Shown piece after piece: positions 52,507 through 63,360 of a stretch of 64,000 nucleotides of DNA (positions are counted from its first letter, which is position 1; the number at the start of each line of letters is the position of its first letter). The notes beneath the pieces are model-generated. The model searched no databases. It was not told the DNA's origin and saw only the letters and a list, made by a program, of their open reading frames with translations. The translations under genes and the position numbers were made by a program. This stretch comes from Sulfuritalea hydrogenivorans sk43H (GTDB lineage Bacteria > Pseudomonadota > Gammaproteobacteria > Burkholderiales > Rhodocyclaceae), in contig NZ_AP012547.1 in assembly GCF_000828635.1 (NCBI RefSeq), forward strand, positions 1,922,001-1,986,000, read 5' to 3'.

Positions 52507-53457
52507 TCACGATTGCTGCAATGCCCGCTTCAGTGACGGCGAAATCTGCCAAACCTGCGACTGCCCGCCAATATATTTCGACACCTTGATGTGGTTGTTA
52601 CTCTCCATAAGGCTCAGTACAAAATCCACGAAGCCGACCGGTCTCTGAATGCGAGACGCCAATTCTTCGTTCTGGCAGACATTCTCGTTGACGAGCAGCG
52701 CAGCAACGCGGGCAACCACGTCGGCGTAATCAGGAACGTATGCCTCCGCGAATTGCTGAAAGCCGAAATCCGTGAGCACAACGTGTGAGAGGGGCGCTCC
52801 AAGCACATAGGAGATTTTGATCAAATATTTCTGCGCGAGAATTTCGAGAGAATCAAGCAACTCTGGCTGAGGAACTTCTTCCAGTGTTTGCTCAGCGCAG
52901 ATCTGATCAAACGTCACGAGCCCATTATTCTGTTCAATTTGCAGTCGAGCTATCTCACGCAAAACCAAATCGTCGACGCGTGTCAATCCGGAAATCAGCG
53001 GCTCCGTACCCGAAAATCGCGCAGGCGGCTTGCCAATGGGGGGCTTGTCGTTGGCATCAAAGATTGCAGACAAGATGCGCTGCAAACTCTGGCTGTAGTC
53101 GTCGAGGCAATCCACCTTCTGCCATACGGTGGATCGGAGACTTTCTGGTACCTCACATCTGTCGATGACGACCGGGATCAGTTTTGTCCCTCGACTGATC
53201 CGATTTACAACAGAAGCGTTCAACTCCTCTCGTACCCATGGCTTTTGAACGCTGGTAGTCGAGAGAACAATGATCACTGCGTGGGCATCTTTCAAGCCTT
53301 CCTCGAAAATCTTGTCCACCAAGCTATCGCCTGGCTTCATTTCCCATTGGTCGAGCCATACGTCGACGCCACTCTCACGCAGTTGTCTTGCGAAACCCAC
53401 TACGAAGCGGTCTTTGTCTTCGCTGGCATGGCTAAGAAATACTTTTGGTGCGGTCAT
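52507..53457 (-). CDS. TIR-domain protein with winged-helix-like C-terminus
   Basis: The 316-residue protein has a TIR domain at about residues 1-135: KVFLSHASEDKDRFV, VDVWLDQWEMKPGDSL and KPWVREELNAS, whose Glu is the expected NADase residue. The rest (about 150-316) looks like two winged-helix units (DDLVLREIARLQIEQNNGLVT and DVVARVAALLVNENVCQNEE). Such domains could sense nucleic acid. It is the last gene of a ten-gene minus-strand operon and begins 35 bp after the previous gene. Confidence 0.87.
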   Translation of the reverse strand: MTAPKVFLSHASEDKDRFVVGFARQLRESGVDVWLDQWEMKPGDSLVDKIFEEGLKDAHAVIIVLSTTSVQKPWVREELNASVVNRISRGTKLIPVVIDRCEVPESLRSTVWQKVDCLDDYSQSLQRILSAIFDANDKPPIGKPPARFSGTEPLISGLTRVDDLVLREIARLQIEQNNGLVTFDQICAEQTLEEVPQPELLDSLEILAQKYLIKISYVLGAPLSHVVLTDFGFQQFAEAYVPDYADVVARVAALLVNENVCQNEELASRIQRPVGFVDFVLSLMESNNHIKVSKYIGGQSQVWQISPSLKRALQQS

Positions 53458-53492
53458 TGGGGAAATCCGAGATCAAAAACGGGCTGAAATGC

Positions 53493-53951
53493 TCACTGAC
53501 CGATTCTGCTTTTCAGGCTCTGGTGGAAATTATCGGCGGAGGTCACGGTTCGGGCTGCAGTGCTCTCGCTGAAAGCAACAACCTTGTCACGCTGATAGAG
53601 ATCGATGAATTGATCCAGATGTGCCTTGGTCTTCAAAACAGGCCACTTCTTCAGGTAATCCGGCAAATTCGTCGCCTCAAGCGTGTAAGTGCTGATCCTC
53701 CTGTCCTGATCAGTCGCTACTCCGATTTCAAAGGGCACCCACCAGGAGGAAATCGTGTTGGCAGAGGTGACGGCCATCAGATGGGTACATTGACGGACTC
53801 GCGTCACAATCACAGAGGTAATGTCATCGGTTGACTGCAATTGCGGATCAAGGACATCAACATACGACTGAACACCACGCGCACGCAGGTAACTGGATAT
53901 CTCAAGTGCTGCTGGCTTATCAACGCTTTTGTGTGAAATGAATACGGGCAC
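53493..53951 (-). CDS. Short TIR-domain protein, GTG start
   Basis: The 152-residue protein is almost entirely one TIR domain: PVFISHKSVDKPAALEIS, VQSYVDVLDPQLQSTDDI and SSWWVPFEIGVATDQDRRI with the catalytic-type Glu. The start is GTG 53951 with AAAGGACC upstream. It could be a nucleotide-signal synthase or a NADase, as TIR proteins in Thoeris and related systems are. It is 46 bp downstream of a gene of unknown function in the same operon. Confidence 0.85.
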   Translation of the reverse strand: MPVFISHKSVDKPAALEISSYLRARGVQSYVDVLDPQLQSTDDITSVIVTRVRQCTHLMAVTSANTISSWWVPFEIGVATDQDRRISTYTLEATNLPDYLKKWPVLKTKAHLDQFIDLYQRDKVVAFSESTAARTVTSADNFHQSLKSRIGQ

Positions 53952-53997
53952 TTATGGTCCTTTATTTGTTGATCGTCTGAACGGCTGATTCCTGCCG

Positions 53998-54561
53998 TCA
54001 AGCCAACTTAGTTACGTCGACCAGCTTGTACATGCTCACCAGCTCATCTTGAATGGCACGCATGATCGCTCGCACGTCGCTCCACTGAGAAATCATGTCG
54101 TTTAGTTTCGGATATGCCTTTTGTCGCTCGAAAGGGGGAAGCGTCTTGTCGCTAGTGTTCTCCCACCAGAAGCGATAATCGGCTTGCCACGTCTCAAGAA
54201 ATGGCCGAAGCACATCACGCATTGCACGATGAATCAACGCACCAAGGTGGTTTTCGATGCCAGCACCAGTGCGAACGCCGAGGAGTTTTCTCGGCTTCAC
54301 ATAGGTTGAGCAGACAGGAAACTGGCGCATAATTTTTCTTGCCTCGCCGAAAAACGTGTGCAATGAAGTAAGGCTTTCGGCATAGACCTCCCCTGAGAAA
54401 TCCGTGCAGTCGCGATCTTTGGATTTTCCGGTAACAGCGATTCTTGTCGCCAGTTCGGTATACAGTTCCCATGCACACTGTCGGTCACTTTCCTCAAAGT
54501 CGGCTCCCAGCTTGAGAAACCCAATATCTATCGAAAAGTTGCCCTTCTTCATTACGGCCAT
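53998..54561 (-). CDS. Unknown protein within the TIR gene group, 187 aa
   Basis: I do not recognise this protein. It is helical and charged, with GALIHRAMRDVLRPFLETWQADYRFWWEN in the middle and a C-terminal LNDMISQWSDVRAIMRAIQDEL. No membrane or signal segment is seen. GGAG lies 9 bp before the start, and it begins 9 bp after the TIR-like gene upstream. Being enclosed by TIR genes on both sides, it is probably a functional part of that module. Confidence 0.7.
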   Translation of the reverse strand: MAVMKKGNFSIDIGFLKLGADFEESDRQCAWELYTELATRIAVTGKSKDRDCTDFSGEVYAESLTSLHTFFGEARKIMRQFPVCSTYVKPRKLLGVRTGAGIENHLGALIHRAMRDVLRPFLETWQADYRFWWENTSDKTLPPFERQKAYPKLNDMISQWSDVRAIMRAIQDELVSMYKLVDVTKLA

Positions 54562-54570
54562 ATCTATCTC

Positions 54571-55119
54571 CTATCCGTTTCGTTGACGAAGCGGCCGTGA
54601 GTTGTCGATCTGCCACTGCGGCTTCGCAATGGCGGCGTTGATCAATTGGGTTAATCCTTGCGCCGTAAGTCCATTCCAGTGCGACCAGACTGCGTACCCG
54701 CTCTTGTGGTTATCAAGAAAGCGGTCGGGTACAACAATCTCCCCGCCCGAATTTTTTGCATGGGAGGGCAGTACGATACCAATGAGCCCGTGACATTTTT
54801 CTAGGGTCGCCTTGATTTCCCAGTCGAGATACTTGCGCTCATGACTCTGTGCGCCGATCAGAACAATAGTGCACGAGGTGCCGTTGATGTGCCGCTCTCG
54901 AATTTGACGCATCACATACTCGGTGTTGTCACTCTGGATAAGGCGCTCCAAAGAGTTATCTCGAATTGCTTCATACTGGTCGTGGAAAAAACGTGAAAAC
55001 TCGTCGTAATAAACTTGATCGTTCCCGTGGTGATAACTGACGAACACCTTCCGCCGTGTTGGTTTCATCAGCGCAGCCAACAGGCCGTTCATATTCTGCT
55101 CGACGTAAAAACCACCCAT
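54571..55119 (-). CDS. ThsB-like TIR-superfamily protein
   Basis: From ATG 55119 the product is 182 residues. It reads RRKVFVSYHHGNDQVYYDEFSRFF, then CTIVLIGAQSHERKYLDWEIKATLEKCHGLIGIVLP, which is the TIR-like fold of Thoeris ThsB (DUF1863 type), with Glu in DWEIKA. ThsB makes an NAD-derived signal that activates ThsA. No ThsA homologue is in this operon. It starts 1 bp after the stop of the TIR-TM gene; a TTG start at 55137 would overlap it. Confidence 0.85.
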   Translation of the reverse strand: MGGFYVEQNMNGLLAALMKPTRRKVFVSYHHGNDQVYYDEFSRFFHDQYEAIRDNSLERLIQSDNTEYVMRQIRERHINGTSCTIVLIGAQSHERKYLDWEIKATLEKCHGLIGIVLPSHAKNSGGEIVVPDRFLDNHKSGYAVWSHWNGLTAQGLTQLINAAIAKPQWQIDNSRPLRQRNG

Positions 55120-55120
55120 G

Positions 55121-55576
55121 TCATTTCCCGAAGGCAACCAATCCAGCGAAGATCAATCCAAGAATGAGCAGTCCTTTCTGCTTCTCGGCCTTGATGGCCT
55201 CCGCGACACGCCCAACGGCAACCATTGCCTCTTCCTGCCCACTACCAGCCAGATTCACAGCCTGGTATTGCTTCATCCATCCCGGTAGCGAATCAGGCGG
55301 CTGATCCCAGATGATCGGCACCAGTTTTTTGTTGCCCGCGACAGCCGCCCCCATTTCTTGCAGCACCCACGGCGACGCACAAGCAGCGCGGCTCGCGAGG
55401 CAAAGAACCCAAGTGGATCCGCGCAGGTTGTCCATGATGTGAGGCATCCAACGCTCGCCCGGCGGCATCGAAACCGAGGCCAAATACACACTCAGCCCCT
55501 CCTGCGTGAGGTGACGGTGAAGAAATTCTGCAAGGGGCAAGTCCGTTGCCGCGTGAGATATGAACACATCAGCCAT
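55121..55576 (-). CDS. TIR-domain protein with C-terminal membrane helix
   Basis: From ATG 55576, with GGAGGC upstream, the product is 151 residues. A TIR domain ([52 protein letters not shown] with the Glu) is followed by a short linker and one membrane helix at the end ([16 protein letters not shown]). This would put the TIR domain on the inner face of the membrane. It overlaps the hsdR stop by 8 bp, which ties the TIR genes to the type I restriction operon. Confidence 0.87.
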   Translation of the reverse strand: MADVFISHAATDLPLAEFLHRHLTQEGLSVYLASVSMPPGERWMPHIMDNLRGSTWVLCLASRAACASPWVLQEMGAAVAGNKKLVPIIWDQPPDSLPGWMKQYQAVNLAGSGQEEAMVAVGRVAEAIKAEKQKGLLILGLIFAGLVAFGK

Positions 55577-58500
55577 TGACGCCTCCGCTACCAGGTTTCG
55601 GCATGCTCCACGTTGACGACAATGCCTCGGCTTGCTGCAGTACCGTTTGCACGGCCGCGTCCTGCAGATCAGGCGGGTAGCCATACTTGCGCAGAATGCG
55701 TTTCACCAGAACCCGCATCCGCGCGCGGGCAGAATCACGATGCGCCCAATCCACCGATACGTTCTCGCGCAGACTGACCAACAACTCGTGTGCGATGAGT
55801 TTCAGTTTGTCGTCACCCATCATTTGAATCGCACTCTCGTTCTCGGCCAGCGCGTCGTAGAAAGCTATCTCATCCTCGGACAAGCCTTGCTCTTCACCCC
55901 GCTGGCGAGCTGCCCGAATATCCTTGGCGAGATCAATCAACTCCTGCAAGACCTCAGCGGTGGTGATCGCATTGGCGTGATACCGCGCGACCGCATCTTC
56001 CAAGCGCTCTGAGAAAGCCTTGGTCTGCACGACGTTGGCTTTGCTGCGGGATCGGATGCCGTCGTTGATCAATTTCCGCAACGCTTCGAGCGCGAGGTTC
56101 TTGCGCTCCATCTGCTGAACTTCGGCCAAGAACTCGTCTGACAAGATCGAGATGTCCGGGCTCTTAATCCCGGCGGCAGCGAGGATGTCGACAATCTCGG
56201 TGGAAACTACAGCACGACTCACGATCTGCTGGATTGCCATTTCGCGCTCTTGCTGAGTTACGCCCGACCCGGTACTGCTCTTCACCAGCGCCGCGCGAAT
56301 CGCCTGGAAGAAGCCCACTTCCTCTCGGATTTCGCGGGCCTCGTCGGATGCCGATGCAAGGGAGAACGCTTTGGACAGCGCCAGTACGGCATCCTGATAG
56401 CGGCGATGTGCGTCCTTCTTTCCTTCCTTTGTTTTCTCTTTCGCCGCCACCTTTTGCTGCATGTCGAGAATCCACTCGATTGCACCAGCCATCATTGCCA
56501 AGCGTTCTTGAGGTGTTCCGCCCATCGCTGAGGCGTAGTCGAAGCCGTGGTACATGTCCCGCACGACTTCGTACTTTTCCATCAGCACGGCGATGGCCTG
56601 TGACTCGTCGACGCCGGTGTTCTCCTGGTCGTTCTTCGAATACTGCTGAAGCGCAGATTTCAGGTTCTGGGCGATACCGATGTAGTCGACGATCAATCCA
56701 GCAGGCTTGTCGCGGAACACACGATTCACTCGCGCAATCGCCTGCATCAAGCCGTGCCCCTGCATCGGCTTGTCCACGTACATCGTGTGCATGCAGGGCG
56801 CATCGAATCCGGTAAGCCACATATCTCGCACGATCACCAACTTGAGCGGGTCTTTGGCATCGCGTGCGCGCTTGGCCAGCAAATCGCGGCGGGCTTTATT
56901 GCCGATGTGCTGTTGCCAGTCTTCGGGGTCGCTGGCAGCGCCCGTCATCACAATCTTGACCGCCCCCGCGTTGTCATCGGCACTGTGCCAGTTCGGACGG
57001 AGCTTCACGATTTCGTCATACAGCTTCACGCAGATGCGACGGCTCATGCACACCACCATCGCCTTTCCGTCCAGCGCGGCAACGCGATCCTCGAAGTGGG
57101 TGACCATGTCCTGCGCCACCAGCGCGAGGCGCTTATCGCTGCCCACCAAGGCTTCCACCGTCGACCATTTTCGTTTGAAGCGTTCCTGTTCAACCTCTGG
57201 ATCGTCCTCTGTGAGTTCGTTGACCTCGGCATCGATCTTCGGTTTTTCGTCCTCATCAAGCTCAATGCGAGCGAGCCGCGACTCGTAGTAGATCGGCACT
57301 GTCGCGCCGTCCTCGACTGCGCGGCTGATGTCGTAAACGTCGATGTAATTGCCGAACACCGCCGGGGTATTCACATCGTCGGCCTCAATTGGCGTGCCGG
57401 TAAAACCAATGAACGACGCGTTGGGCAGCGCGTCGCGCAAGTACTTGGCGAACCCGTAGGAAATTTCACCCGTTTTGGCATCCACCTTGGCACGAAAGCC
57501 ATATTGACTGCGGTGCGCTTCATCAGCGATTACGACCACATTGCGACGCTCAGTCAGCGCCTGACTTGTCTCGCCAAATTTTTGCAAGGTTGTAAAAATT
57601 ACGCCACCAGATGCACGCGCCAAAAGCTTCTGTAAGTCTTCGCGGCTGTCAGCCTGTACCGGTGTTTGCCGAATCAGGTCGCGGCACATCGAGAAGGTGG
57701 TGAAAAGCTGGTCGTCGAGGTCATTGCGGTCGGTTAGCACTACGAGCGTTGGATTGGCCATCGCTGGATGCTTGACCAGTTGCCCGGCATAGAACGCCAT
57801 CAGCAGGCTTTTTCCTGAGCCTTGGGTGTGCCAGATCACGCCGACACGCTGGTTGCCGCCTGGGGCGGACGCCGTTACGGTACTGTTAACAGCGTGCTGA
57901 ACCGCGTGAAATTGGTGATAGCCCGCGATGATCTTGGCCAAGCCCGATCCCGTCTCACCGAAGACCGTAAAGTGACACAACATGTCGAGCAAGCGGCGCT
58001 GCTCGAAAACGCCTTCAATTAATGTCGAGAGTTCGGGCGCACCTTTCGGTGCAACGTCTTTGCCGTCGGTCGTGCGCCAAGGCATGAACCGCTCCAGATC
58101 AGCGGACAGCGAGCCGACCCGGGCAGTGATCCCATCCGAGGTAACTAGCAGTGCGTTGGTATTGAATAGCGCCGGGATCTGTTTCTTGTAGGTCTGCAGC
58201 TGGTTGAAAGCCCCGACTAGTGTTGCGTTGCCGCTGCCCGGAGCCTTCAGTTCGATCACACCCAGCGGCAGGCCATTAACGAACACCACCACGTCTGGGC
58301 GGCGGTTGTATTGCCCGGCGATCACCACGAACTGGCTAACCACCAACCAATCGTTCTGCTCTGGCCGCTCGAAGTTGATGAGAGAGACCTTGCCGGCTGT
58401 CAGTGTGCCGTCATCGGCGTAGTACTCGACGTCGACGCCCTCGGTCATCAGCTTGTGGATACGGCGGTTTTCTTCGAGGAGCGATGGCAACTCAGACTGC

Positions 58501-58724
58501 ATCACCTTGCGGATTGCATCCTGACGCGCCTCCAGAGGCAGGCCCAAATTGAGCCGCGCGACGGCATTCTCGAATCGCTTCTTCAGCACAACCTCGTCGT
58601 GGCTCTCTCGCTCCGAACGATGGCCATCGGGTCCGATGTCCTCCTCACGCTCAATGCTGTAGTCAAGTGCACGCAGCTGATCCAATAGCGCTTGCTCTAC
58701 GGCGGCCTCCGACAAAAACGCCAT
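55569..58724 (-). CDS. hsdR: HsdR, type I restriction subunit
   Basis: The 1051-residue protein translocates and cuts unmodified DNA. The N-terminal nuclease has [19 protein letters not shown] (about residues 140-158, D...ExK). The helicase motor has [12 protein letters not shown] (about 300-311), [11 protein letters not shown] and [12 protein letters not shown] (about 400), with MWLTGFDAP and [11 protein letters not shown] further on. The start overlaps the stop of the Abi_C gene by one base. All main motifs look intact. Confidence 0.95.
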   Translation of the reverse strand: MAFLSEAAVEQALLDQLRALDYSIEREEDIGPDGHRSERESHDEVVLKKRFENAVARLNLGLPLEARQDAIRKVMQSELPSLLEENRRIHKLMTEGVDVEYYADDGTLTAGKVSLINFERPEQNDWLVVSQFVVIAGQYNRRPDVVVFVNGLPLGVIELKAPGSGNATLVGAFNQLQTYKKQIPALFNTNALLVTSDGITARVGSLSADLERFMPWRTTDGKDVAPKGAPELSTLIEGVFEQRRLLDMLCHFTVFGETGSGLAKIIAGYHQFHAVQHAVNSTVTASAPGGNQRVGVIWHTQGSGKSLLMAFYAGQLVKHPAMANPTLVVLTDRNDLDDQLFTTFSMCRDLIRQTPVQADSREDLQKLLARASGGVIFTTLQKFGETSQALTERRNVVVIADEAHRSQYGFRAKVDAKTGEISYGFAKYLRDALPNASFIGFTGTPIEADDVNTPAVFGNYIDVYDISRAVEDGATVPIYYESRLARIELDEDEKPKIDAEVNELTEDDPEVEQERFKRKWSTVEALVGSDKRLALVAQDMVTHFEDRVAALDGKAMVVCMSRRICVKLYDEIVKLRPNWHSADDNAGAVKIVMTGAASDPEDWQQHIGNKARRDLLAKRARDAKDPLKLVIVRDMWLTGFDAPCMHTMYVDKPMQGHGLMQAIARVNRVFRDKPAGLIVDYIGIAQNLKSALQQYSKNDQENTGVDESQAIAVLMEKYEVVRDMYHGFDYASAMGGTPQERLAMMAGAIEWILDMQQKVAAKEKTKEGKKDAHRRYQDAVLALSKAFSLASASDEAREIREEVGFFQAIRAALVKSSTGSGVTQQEREMAIQQIVSRAVVSTEIVDILAAAGIKSPDISILSDEFLAEVQQMERKNLALEALRKLINDGIRSRSKANVVQTKAFSERLEDAVARYHANAITTAEVLQELIDLAKDIRAARQRGEEQGLSEDEIAFYDALAENESAIQMMGDDKLKLIAHELLVSLRENVSVDWAHRDSARARMRVLVKRILRKYGYPPDLQDAAVQTVLQQAEALSSTWSMPKPGSGGVNG

Positions 58725-59470
58725 TATTGTTCTCCCTGTTCTCCGACTTGCTCCGCGACTGGCGCCGGTGCCCCGCGCGAAGCGTTCAACGCCTCGACAT
58801 AGGCGTCCCGATCCAGTTGGTAGAGCAACCGACTCGCTTCTACACGCAAGGGCAAGATGTCACCAAAAGGCAGAGTCACGTCCACCGTGAGAAAGCCTTC
58901 CTCATCGATCTCCGCCTGCAATGAAACGTGCGCGTCAATCAGCCCGTGCAGGTGGTCGAAACGCTCATAGGGTTCTCGCGTGCGCACCAAATCCAGTTCA
59001 GCCTCCAAATACGCTTGGTGCAGGAAGGTGACGATGGCGTCGGCCGATAACACCGCCGCGCGGTGGTGATGAGCCGATAGCCGCTGCAGAAACCCTTCCC
59101 GCCCGTGGCTCGCCGTACCCGCGTCATTGCGCAGCTCGCCCAGAGAATCGGTGAGCTTTCTGTGCTGCGACACCAGCTTCTGGAAGCCATTGTGCCTGAT
59201 GTCCCCAAGCTTCAACGCGCGAACAGCCGCACTCATCCACGCACCGAAGGTCGGCAGTGCCTCAGCAGGACGCACAGGGTTTGACGGCGAGTCCAACTCC
59301 TGCAAGATGATCTGGCAAACCACCTCGACGATGGCCTTTGCCGAATCGATGCAGGCGTCGTTGTTTTCGACCAGCGCTCTTTCGAGTTCCTCAAAGGTCT
59401 GTTGCAGCATTGGCGCGTCCCGCCAATACGAACACGCTTCTCGGATGCCAGGGCACCAGTCCAAAGTCAT
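58724..59470 (-). CDS. Abi_C-type abortive infection protein
   Basis: The 248-residue protein has the Abi_C (PF14355-like) pattern: [19 protein letters not shown], a central helix, [22 protein letters not shown] with the LRN...HG signature, and [19 protein letters not shown]. These proteins are common inside type I restriction operons and in abortive infection, with unknown mechanism. It overlaps hsdS by 4 bp (ATGA) and hsdR by 1 bp, so it is firmly part of the operon. Confidence 0.82.
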   Translation of the reverse strand: MTLDWCPGIREACSYWRDAPMLQQTFEELERALVENNDACIDSAKAIVEVVCQIILQELDSPSNPVRPAEALPTFGAWMSAAVRALKLGDIRHNGFQKLVSQHRKLTDSLGELRNDAGTASHGREGFLQRLSAHHHRAAVLSADAIVTFLHQAYLEAELDLVRTREPYERFDHLHGLIDAHVSLQAEIDEEGFLTVDVTLPFGDILPLRVEASRLLYQLDRDAYVEALNASRGAPAPVAEQVGEQGEQ

Positions 59471-60843
59471 GCTGTGTCTCCTATCACGTGCTCGGCACCC
59501 CCGACACGAGCCTCGCCGGATAACAGCTTGGGAAGAAGCAAGTCGCGCAGCGATGCAAGCGCCGCCGCCTCATGTTTATTTGCCTCAATTGCCCTGATTA
59601 AGGGAGCAACAACACTCGAGAACGCAGTCACTACTTCTGGTTCAGGACGAACTATTGGTGATGCAAACACAGCCTCGGGTCGTACAGCAGGATATGCGCC
59701 ACCATCAGCAAGGTGAGATAAGCGCTCAATATTTTCTAGTGACGTTGCCGCGAAATAGAGGAGCTCGCGGTAGTCGTCATCTTTGGGCCGAAGGACCGCG
59801 AACCCTGTACTCCCGGTCAGACCGTCAGCACTGACGTAGCTGTACGAGCCATTGCCTGGCCTAACTGTACCCACGATGGTGTCGCCAGGTCGAAGAATGC
59901 GCTGTGCTCGGCTGGGTGCATCTGCCCATGCGAATCGCGTCGTTAATTCGATAACACCCCATTTCGTGTTGGACAGATCAACATAGTCGATTTCTGTCGG
60001 AGAATTCTTCTTTGACCACGATTCAGGATTCAAGTCTGCGATGTCGTCGAGACTGCCGTTACTCCAGCCCGCCGGCTTTCCCTCAGCATCAAGTACTTCT
60101 GGGAATAACGCGGCAATTTCTGGAGCCAACCCAGGCGGCAGGCGTCCTTCCATCTTGGCCCGTACCGGACCGAAGTCAATGAACCAGTCCTTAAACAGGG
60201 AGCGCCCCATTGTCTCTAGTTTCTCGTTCATCTTCCGGTTGAGCTCGATCTTTCTATCGAGAGCAAAAAGAACGGCAACAATTGCGTCTTGCTGCTTCCG
60301 GTCAGGAACGCAAATATGGAACGCCTTCAATTCTGGGTAGTAAATCGTTTGATGCGTCGTGCCCGTTGCGTACATGTGGAGGGTATCCCGCTCGGCCAGA
60401 AGGACGTACTTCAGAAAATGGGGATTGAGATCTTCACCACATACCCAATTCGCAAAATCCTGGCTCGTTGCCATCGGCCTACCCATTACTACGACGTAGC
60501 CGACTGATGCCGTGCGTGACAAACAAACCGTACCCTCCGGAAGAATCCGGGCAGACGAGTTGTTGATTCCAAGTTGGTTTGTATGTTGCTCGGTATCCGC
60601 CAGAACACGCCCGTGATTACCAGTGGCATCACGAATGCCAATCCACGGCACGTCGCCACCCCAGTATTCTGGACGAGTACGACTTGGGGTGTGTCCGCTT
60701 TCCAGCCGCGCCAGAAATGAAACAGGCGTCCAACTCCAACCTGGAGGAGTTGGTAAGTCTGGTTTTCCGACCGACAGTGCGAAACGGCCCGGAATTACTG
60801 CCGTGGTCGCATCCCTTCCACCGGTCGTAGTCATTCGCGCCAT
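59467..60843 (-). CDS. hsdS: HsdS, type I specificity subunit
   Basis: From ATG 60843, which overlaps the hsdM stop (TGATG), the product is 458 residues. It has two target-recognition domains separated by conserved helices: the first ends near ELNRKMNEKLETMGRSLFKDWF, which is the central coiled segment, and the second ends with AIEANKHEAAALASLRDLLLPKLLSG. It sets the sequence recognised by the methylase and nuclease. A reading from 60912 adds 23 residues overlapping hsdM. Confidence 0.93.
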   Translation of the reverse strand: MARMTTTGGRDATTAVIPGRFALSVGKPDLPTPPGWSWTPVSFLARLESGHTPSRTRPEYWGGDVPWIGIRDATGNHGRVLADTEQHTNQLGINNSSARILPEGTVCLSRTASVGYVVVMGRPMATSQDFANWVCGEDLNPHFLKYVLLAERDTLHMYATGTTHQTIYYPELKAFHICVPDRKQQDAIVAVLFALDRKIELNRKMNEKLETMGRSLFKDWFIDFGPVRAKMEGRLPPGLAPEIAALFPEVLDAEGKPAGWSNGSLDDIADLNPESWSKKNSPTEIDYVDLSNTKWGVIELTTRFAWADAPSRAQRILRPGDTIVGTVRPGNGSYSYVSADGLTGSTGFAVLRPKDDDYRELLYFAATSLENIERLSHLADGGAYPAVRPEAVFASPIVRPEPEVVTAFSSVVAPLIRAIEANKHEAAALASLRDLLLPKLLSGEARVGGAEHVIGDTA

Positions 60844-62390
60844 CAGACCACGCTCACCAATTTGAGGTTGTTGCGAATTTCGGCAGATAACATTTCTGCC
60901 TCCCGGAAACACATTTCAACTTCCTGTTGAAGCTCCCCAAACTTTTCAGTGAAGTCCCTGCCGTCGCCCTCGACTTCTTCAGCGCCGACATAACGACCCG
61001 GCGTGAGGACGTGCCCTTGCTTCCTGATTTCCTCCGCCGTAGCCGTCCGGCAAAATCCTGCGATATCGCGGTAGTCACCCGTATTTCCCTCTCCACGCCA
61101 TGCGTGATAGGTGTCGGCGATACGTTGAATGTCTGCATCTGATAGCTCGCGTCGTGTGCGATCAACGAGCATTCCCAGTTTTCGCGCGTCAATGAACAGT
61201 ACCTCACCACGGCGATCACGCCAACCGTTTCCCGGATTCTTATTGCGAGCCAGGAACCACAAGCATGCGGGAATCTGAGTCGAGTAGAAGAGCTGTCCGG
61301 GCAGGGCAACCATGCAATCCACGATCCCCTTTTCGACCATTTCACGGCGAATATCACCCTCGCCAGATTGAGTAGAGGACATTGACCCGTTGGCCAGCAC
61401 TACGCCTGCGGTGCCATTCGGCGCAAGGTGATAAACAATGTGCTGCAACCACGCATAGTTGGCATTGCCAACCGGGGGGACGCCGAATTTCCAGCGAACA
61501 TCCTCCCGCAGCCGGTCTCCACCCCAATCGGAGATGTTGAACGGCGGATTGGCGAGGATGAAGTCGGCCTTGAGATCGCGCAGCTCGTCCTTGTGGAAGC
61601 TGCCCTCGTTGTTCCAGCGAATGTCGGAGTCGATGCCACGTACCGCGAGGTTCATCTTGGCTAGCCGCCACGTCACGTAATTAGATTCCTGCCCGTAGAT
61701 GGCGATGTCACCAATGCGGCCGCCGTGCTCCTGCACGAATTTCTCGGACTGCACGAACATCCCGCCCGAGCCGCAGCACGGGTCATAGATGCGGCCCTGG
61801 TAAGGTTCCAGCATTTCTACGAGGACACGCACAACAGAACGCGGCGTATAGAACTCGCCGCCCCGCTTGCCTTCGGCACCTGCGAACTGGCCGAGGAAGT
61901 ATTCGTAGACGCGGCCGAGGATGTCGCGAGAAGCGTGTCCTTCTTCACTGAGAGCAATCCCGGAAATCAGGTCGATCAGCTCACCGAGCATTACCTTGTT
62001 GAGCGCAGGCCGGGCATAGTCCTTGGACAGCACGCCTTTGAGAGACTCGTTGTCCTTCTCGATTGCGCGCATCGCATCGTCGATAAGCGTACCGATGGTG
62101 GGGAGCTTGGCGTTGGCCTGAAGGTGCGACCAGCGAGCGTCCTTCGGTACCCAGAAGACGTTGTCGGCGAGGTATTCGTCTTTATCCTCCGCGGCCTGCG
62201 GGTCTTCGGACAGCAGGGTCTTGTGCTTCGCCTCGAAGGCATCGGAGATGTACTTAAGGAAGATGAGCCCGAGCGCGACGTGCTTGTAGTCGGACGGCTC
62301 CATATTTCCGCGCAGCTTGTCCGCCGCCTTGAACATCTCTGCCTCGAAGCCGAGATTGCCGCCGTTCTTGTTCGTGTCGTTCTGTGCCAT
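60843..62390 (-). CDS. hsdM: HsdM, type I N6-adenine methyltransferase
   Basis: The 515-residue protein has an N-terminal HsdM_N helical domain ([21 protein letters not shown]), AdoMet motif I in [17 protein letters not shown] and the catalytic NPPF in [15 protein letters not shown]. It protects host DNA together with HsdS. It begins 11 bp after the WYL regulator. Family length is typical. Confidence 0.96.
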   Translation of the reverse strand: MAQNDTNKNGGNLGFEAEMFKAADKLRGNMEPSDYKHVALGLIFLKYISDAFEAKHKTLLSEDPQAAEDKDEYLADNVFWVPKDARWSHLQANAKLPTIGTLIDDAMRAIEKDNESLKGVLSKDYARPALNKVMLGELIDLISGIALSEEGHASRDILGRVYEYFLGQFAGAEGKRGGEFYTPRSVVRVLVEMLEPYQGRIYDPCCGSGGMFVQSEKFVQEHGGRIGDIAIYGQESNYVTWRLAKMNLAVRGIDSDIRWNNEGSFHKDELRDLKADFILANPPFNISDWGGDRLREDVRWKFGVPPVGNANYAWLQHIVYHLAPNGTAGVVLANGSMSSTQSGEGDIRREMVEKGIVDCMVALPGQLFYSTQIPACLWFLARNKNPGNGWRDRRGEVLFIDARKLGMLVDRTRRELSDADIQRIADTYHAWRGEGNTGDYRDIAGFCRTATAEEIRKQGHVLTPGRYVGAEEVEGDGRDFTEKFGELQQEVEMCFREAEMLSAEIRNNLKLVSVV

Positions 62391-62401
62391 CGTGTTCTGT
62401 C

Positions 62402-63346
62402 CTATTTCCGTATTGTTTTGGCTGCTGGCGCTTGGTACCCCGGTGCGAGCTTTGCGTTCTCTACCCCGTACAAGGCCAGCGGATCGCTGAGCCAGAGGCG
62501 GTACTGTTCTTCTTTCAGGCTGTGGTCAGGTGATGCATCGACGCTCCAGCGCAGCAGCATGTAGCCAGCGACTGCCGCGCGGACACGCATCCGTATCGGG
62601 CCATCCTTCATCCCGTAGTCCATCCTGATGATTTCAGGACGACTCAGACGCGGATGGGGCACGAAATCCAGTTCAACGATGCGCGTCCACTGGATATCGT
62701 TTTCCGGGCGCTCGTTCGCCTTAGGCTCCTCATCGAGCAACGTCGGCGCTTCAATGCGCGTCACGACGAAGTCGCGGAACTCGCCGCTCTTACGATCAAA
62801 GGCCCGAACGTGCCAGCGCAGCCCAGTGTCGACCAAGGCGAAGGGCACGATCACACGCTCGGACTCGCCGCTGCTCATCGAGTGGTAGCGGATGGTCACC
62901 GGACGCTTGGCGTAGATGGCCCGGCAGATCGGGGCCAACACATCCATCCGGGGACTGCTCAGAGCTGTAGGCGATTCGCAGGGTAGCAGTGACTGAGAAT
63001 CGACGTTCACGCCATCGCCAAACCCCAAGGCAATCGCTGACAGCACGCGCTGTGGTGCGTGATCAAACAACGGTACGAAGTCCTTGCCGATGCGATAAAC
63101 CTTGCTGCTGCCGTCGAACTCGATATTTTGCGACGCAATCTCCCGGTACAGAGCGAGGTCTCGTGTTGCACCCGCCGGTGCCACGCCAAAACGACCGCTC
63201 AGATCGGGCCGTCCGATCTCTCCGAAGAAATAGAGCCGAAAATCGATGTAGGCCAGCCGCTCGCGCTGTGCGTGGCTTAGGCCATCAACACGTTGGGGGT
63301 GCATTGTCAAACGTTCCTCATCCACGACAGTCGGCGGGAGAACCAT
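62402..63346 (-). CDS. WYL-domain regulator (BrxR/CapW-like)
   Basis: The protein is 314 residues from ATG 63346; ATG 63304 has a better GAGGAA site and would give 300. A winged helix ([24 protein letters not shown]...[11 protein letters not shown]) is followed by a WYL domain (ITIRYH-type segment [12 protein letters not shown], then [24 protein letters not shown]) and a C-terminal WCX part. BrxR and CapW regulators of this kind repress defence operons until a ligand binds. It is the first gene of the operon and so probably autoregulated. Confidence 0.88.
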   Translation of the reverse strand: MVLPPTVVDEERLTMHPQRVDGLSHAQRERLAYIDFRLYFFGEIGRPDLSGRFGVAPAGATRDLALYREIASQNIEFDGSSKVYRIGKDFVPLFDHAPQRVLSAIALGFGDGVNVDSQSLLPCESPTALSSPRMDVLAPICRAIYAKRPVTIRYHSMSSGESERVIVPFALVDTGLRWHVRAFDRKSGEFRDFVVTRIEAPTLLDEEPKANERPENDIQWTRIVELDFVPHPRLSRPEIIRMDYGMKDGPIRMRVRAAVAGYMLLRWSVDASPDHSLKEEQYRLWLSDPLALYGVENAKLAPGYQAPAAKTIRK

Positions 63347-63360
63347 AATTGGTTTTATGT

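Noticed and set aside
52507-55576. A complete Thoeris system
   Set aside because: A ThsB-like gene is present but no ThsA. The sirtuin at 6.9-7.7 kb is a normal zinc-ribbon deacylase without a SLOG domain and is 45 kb away.
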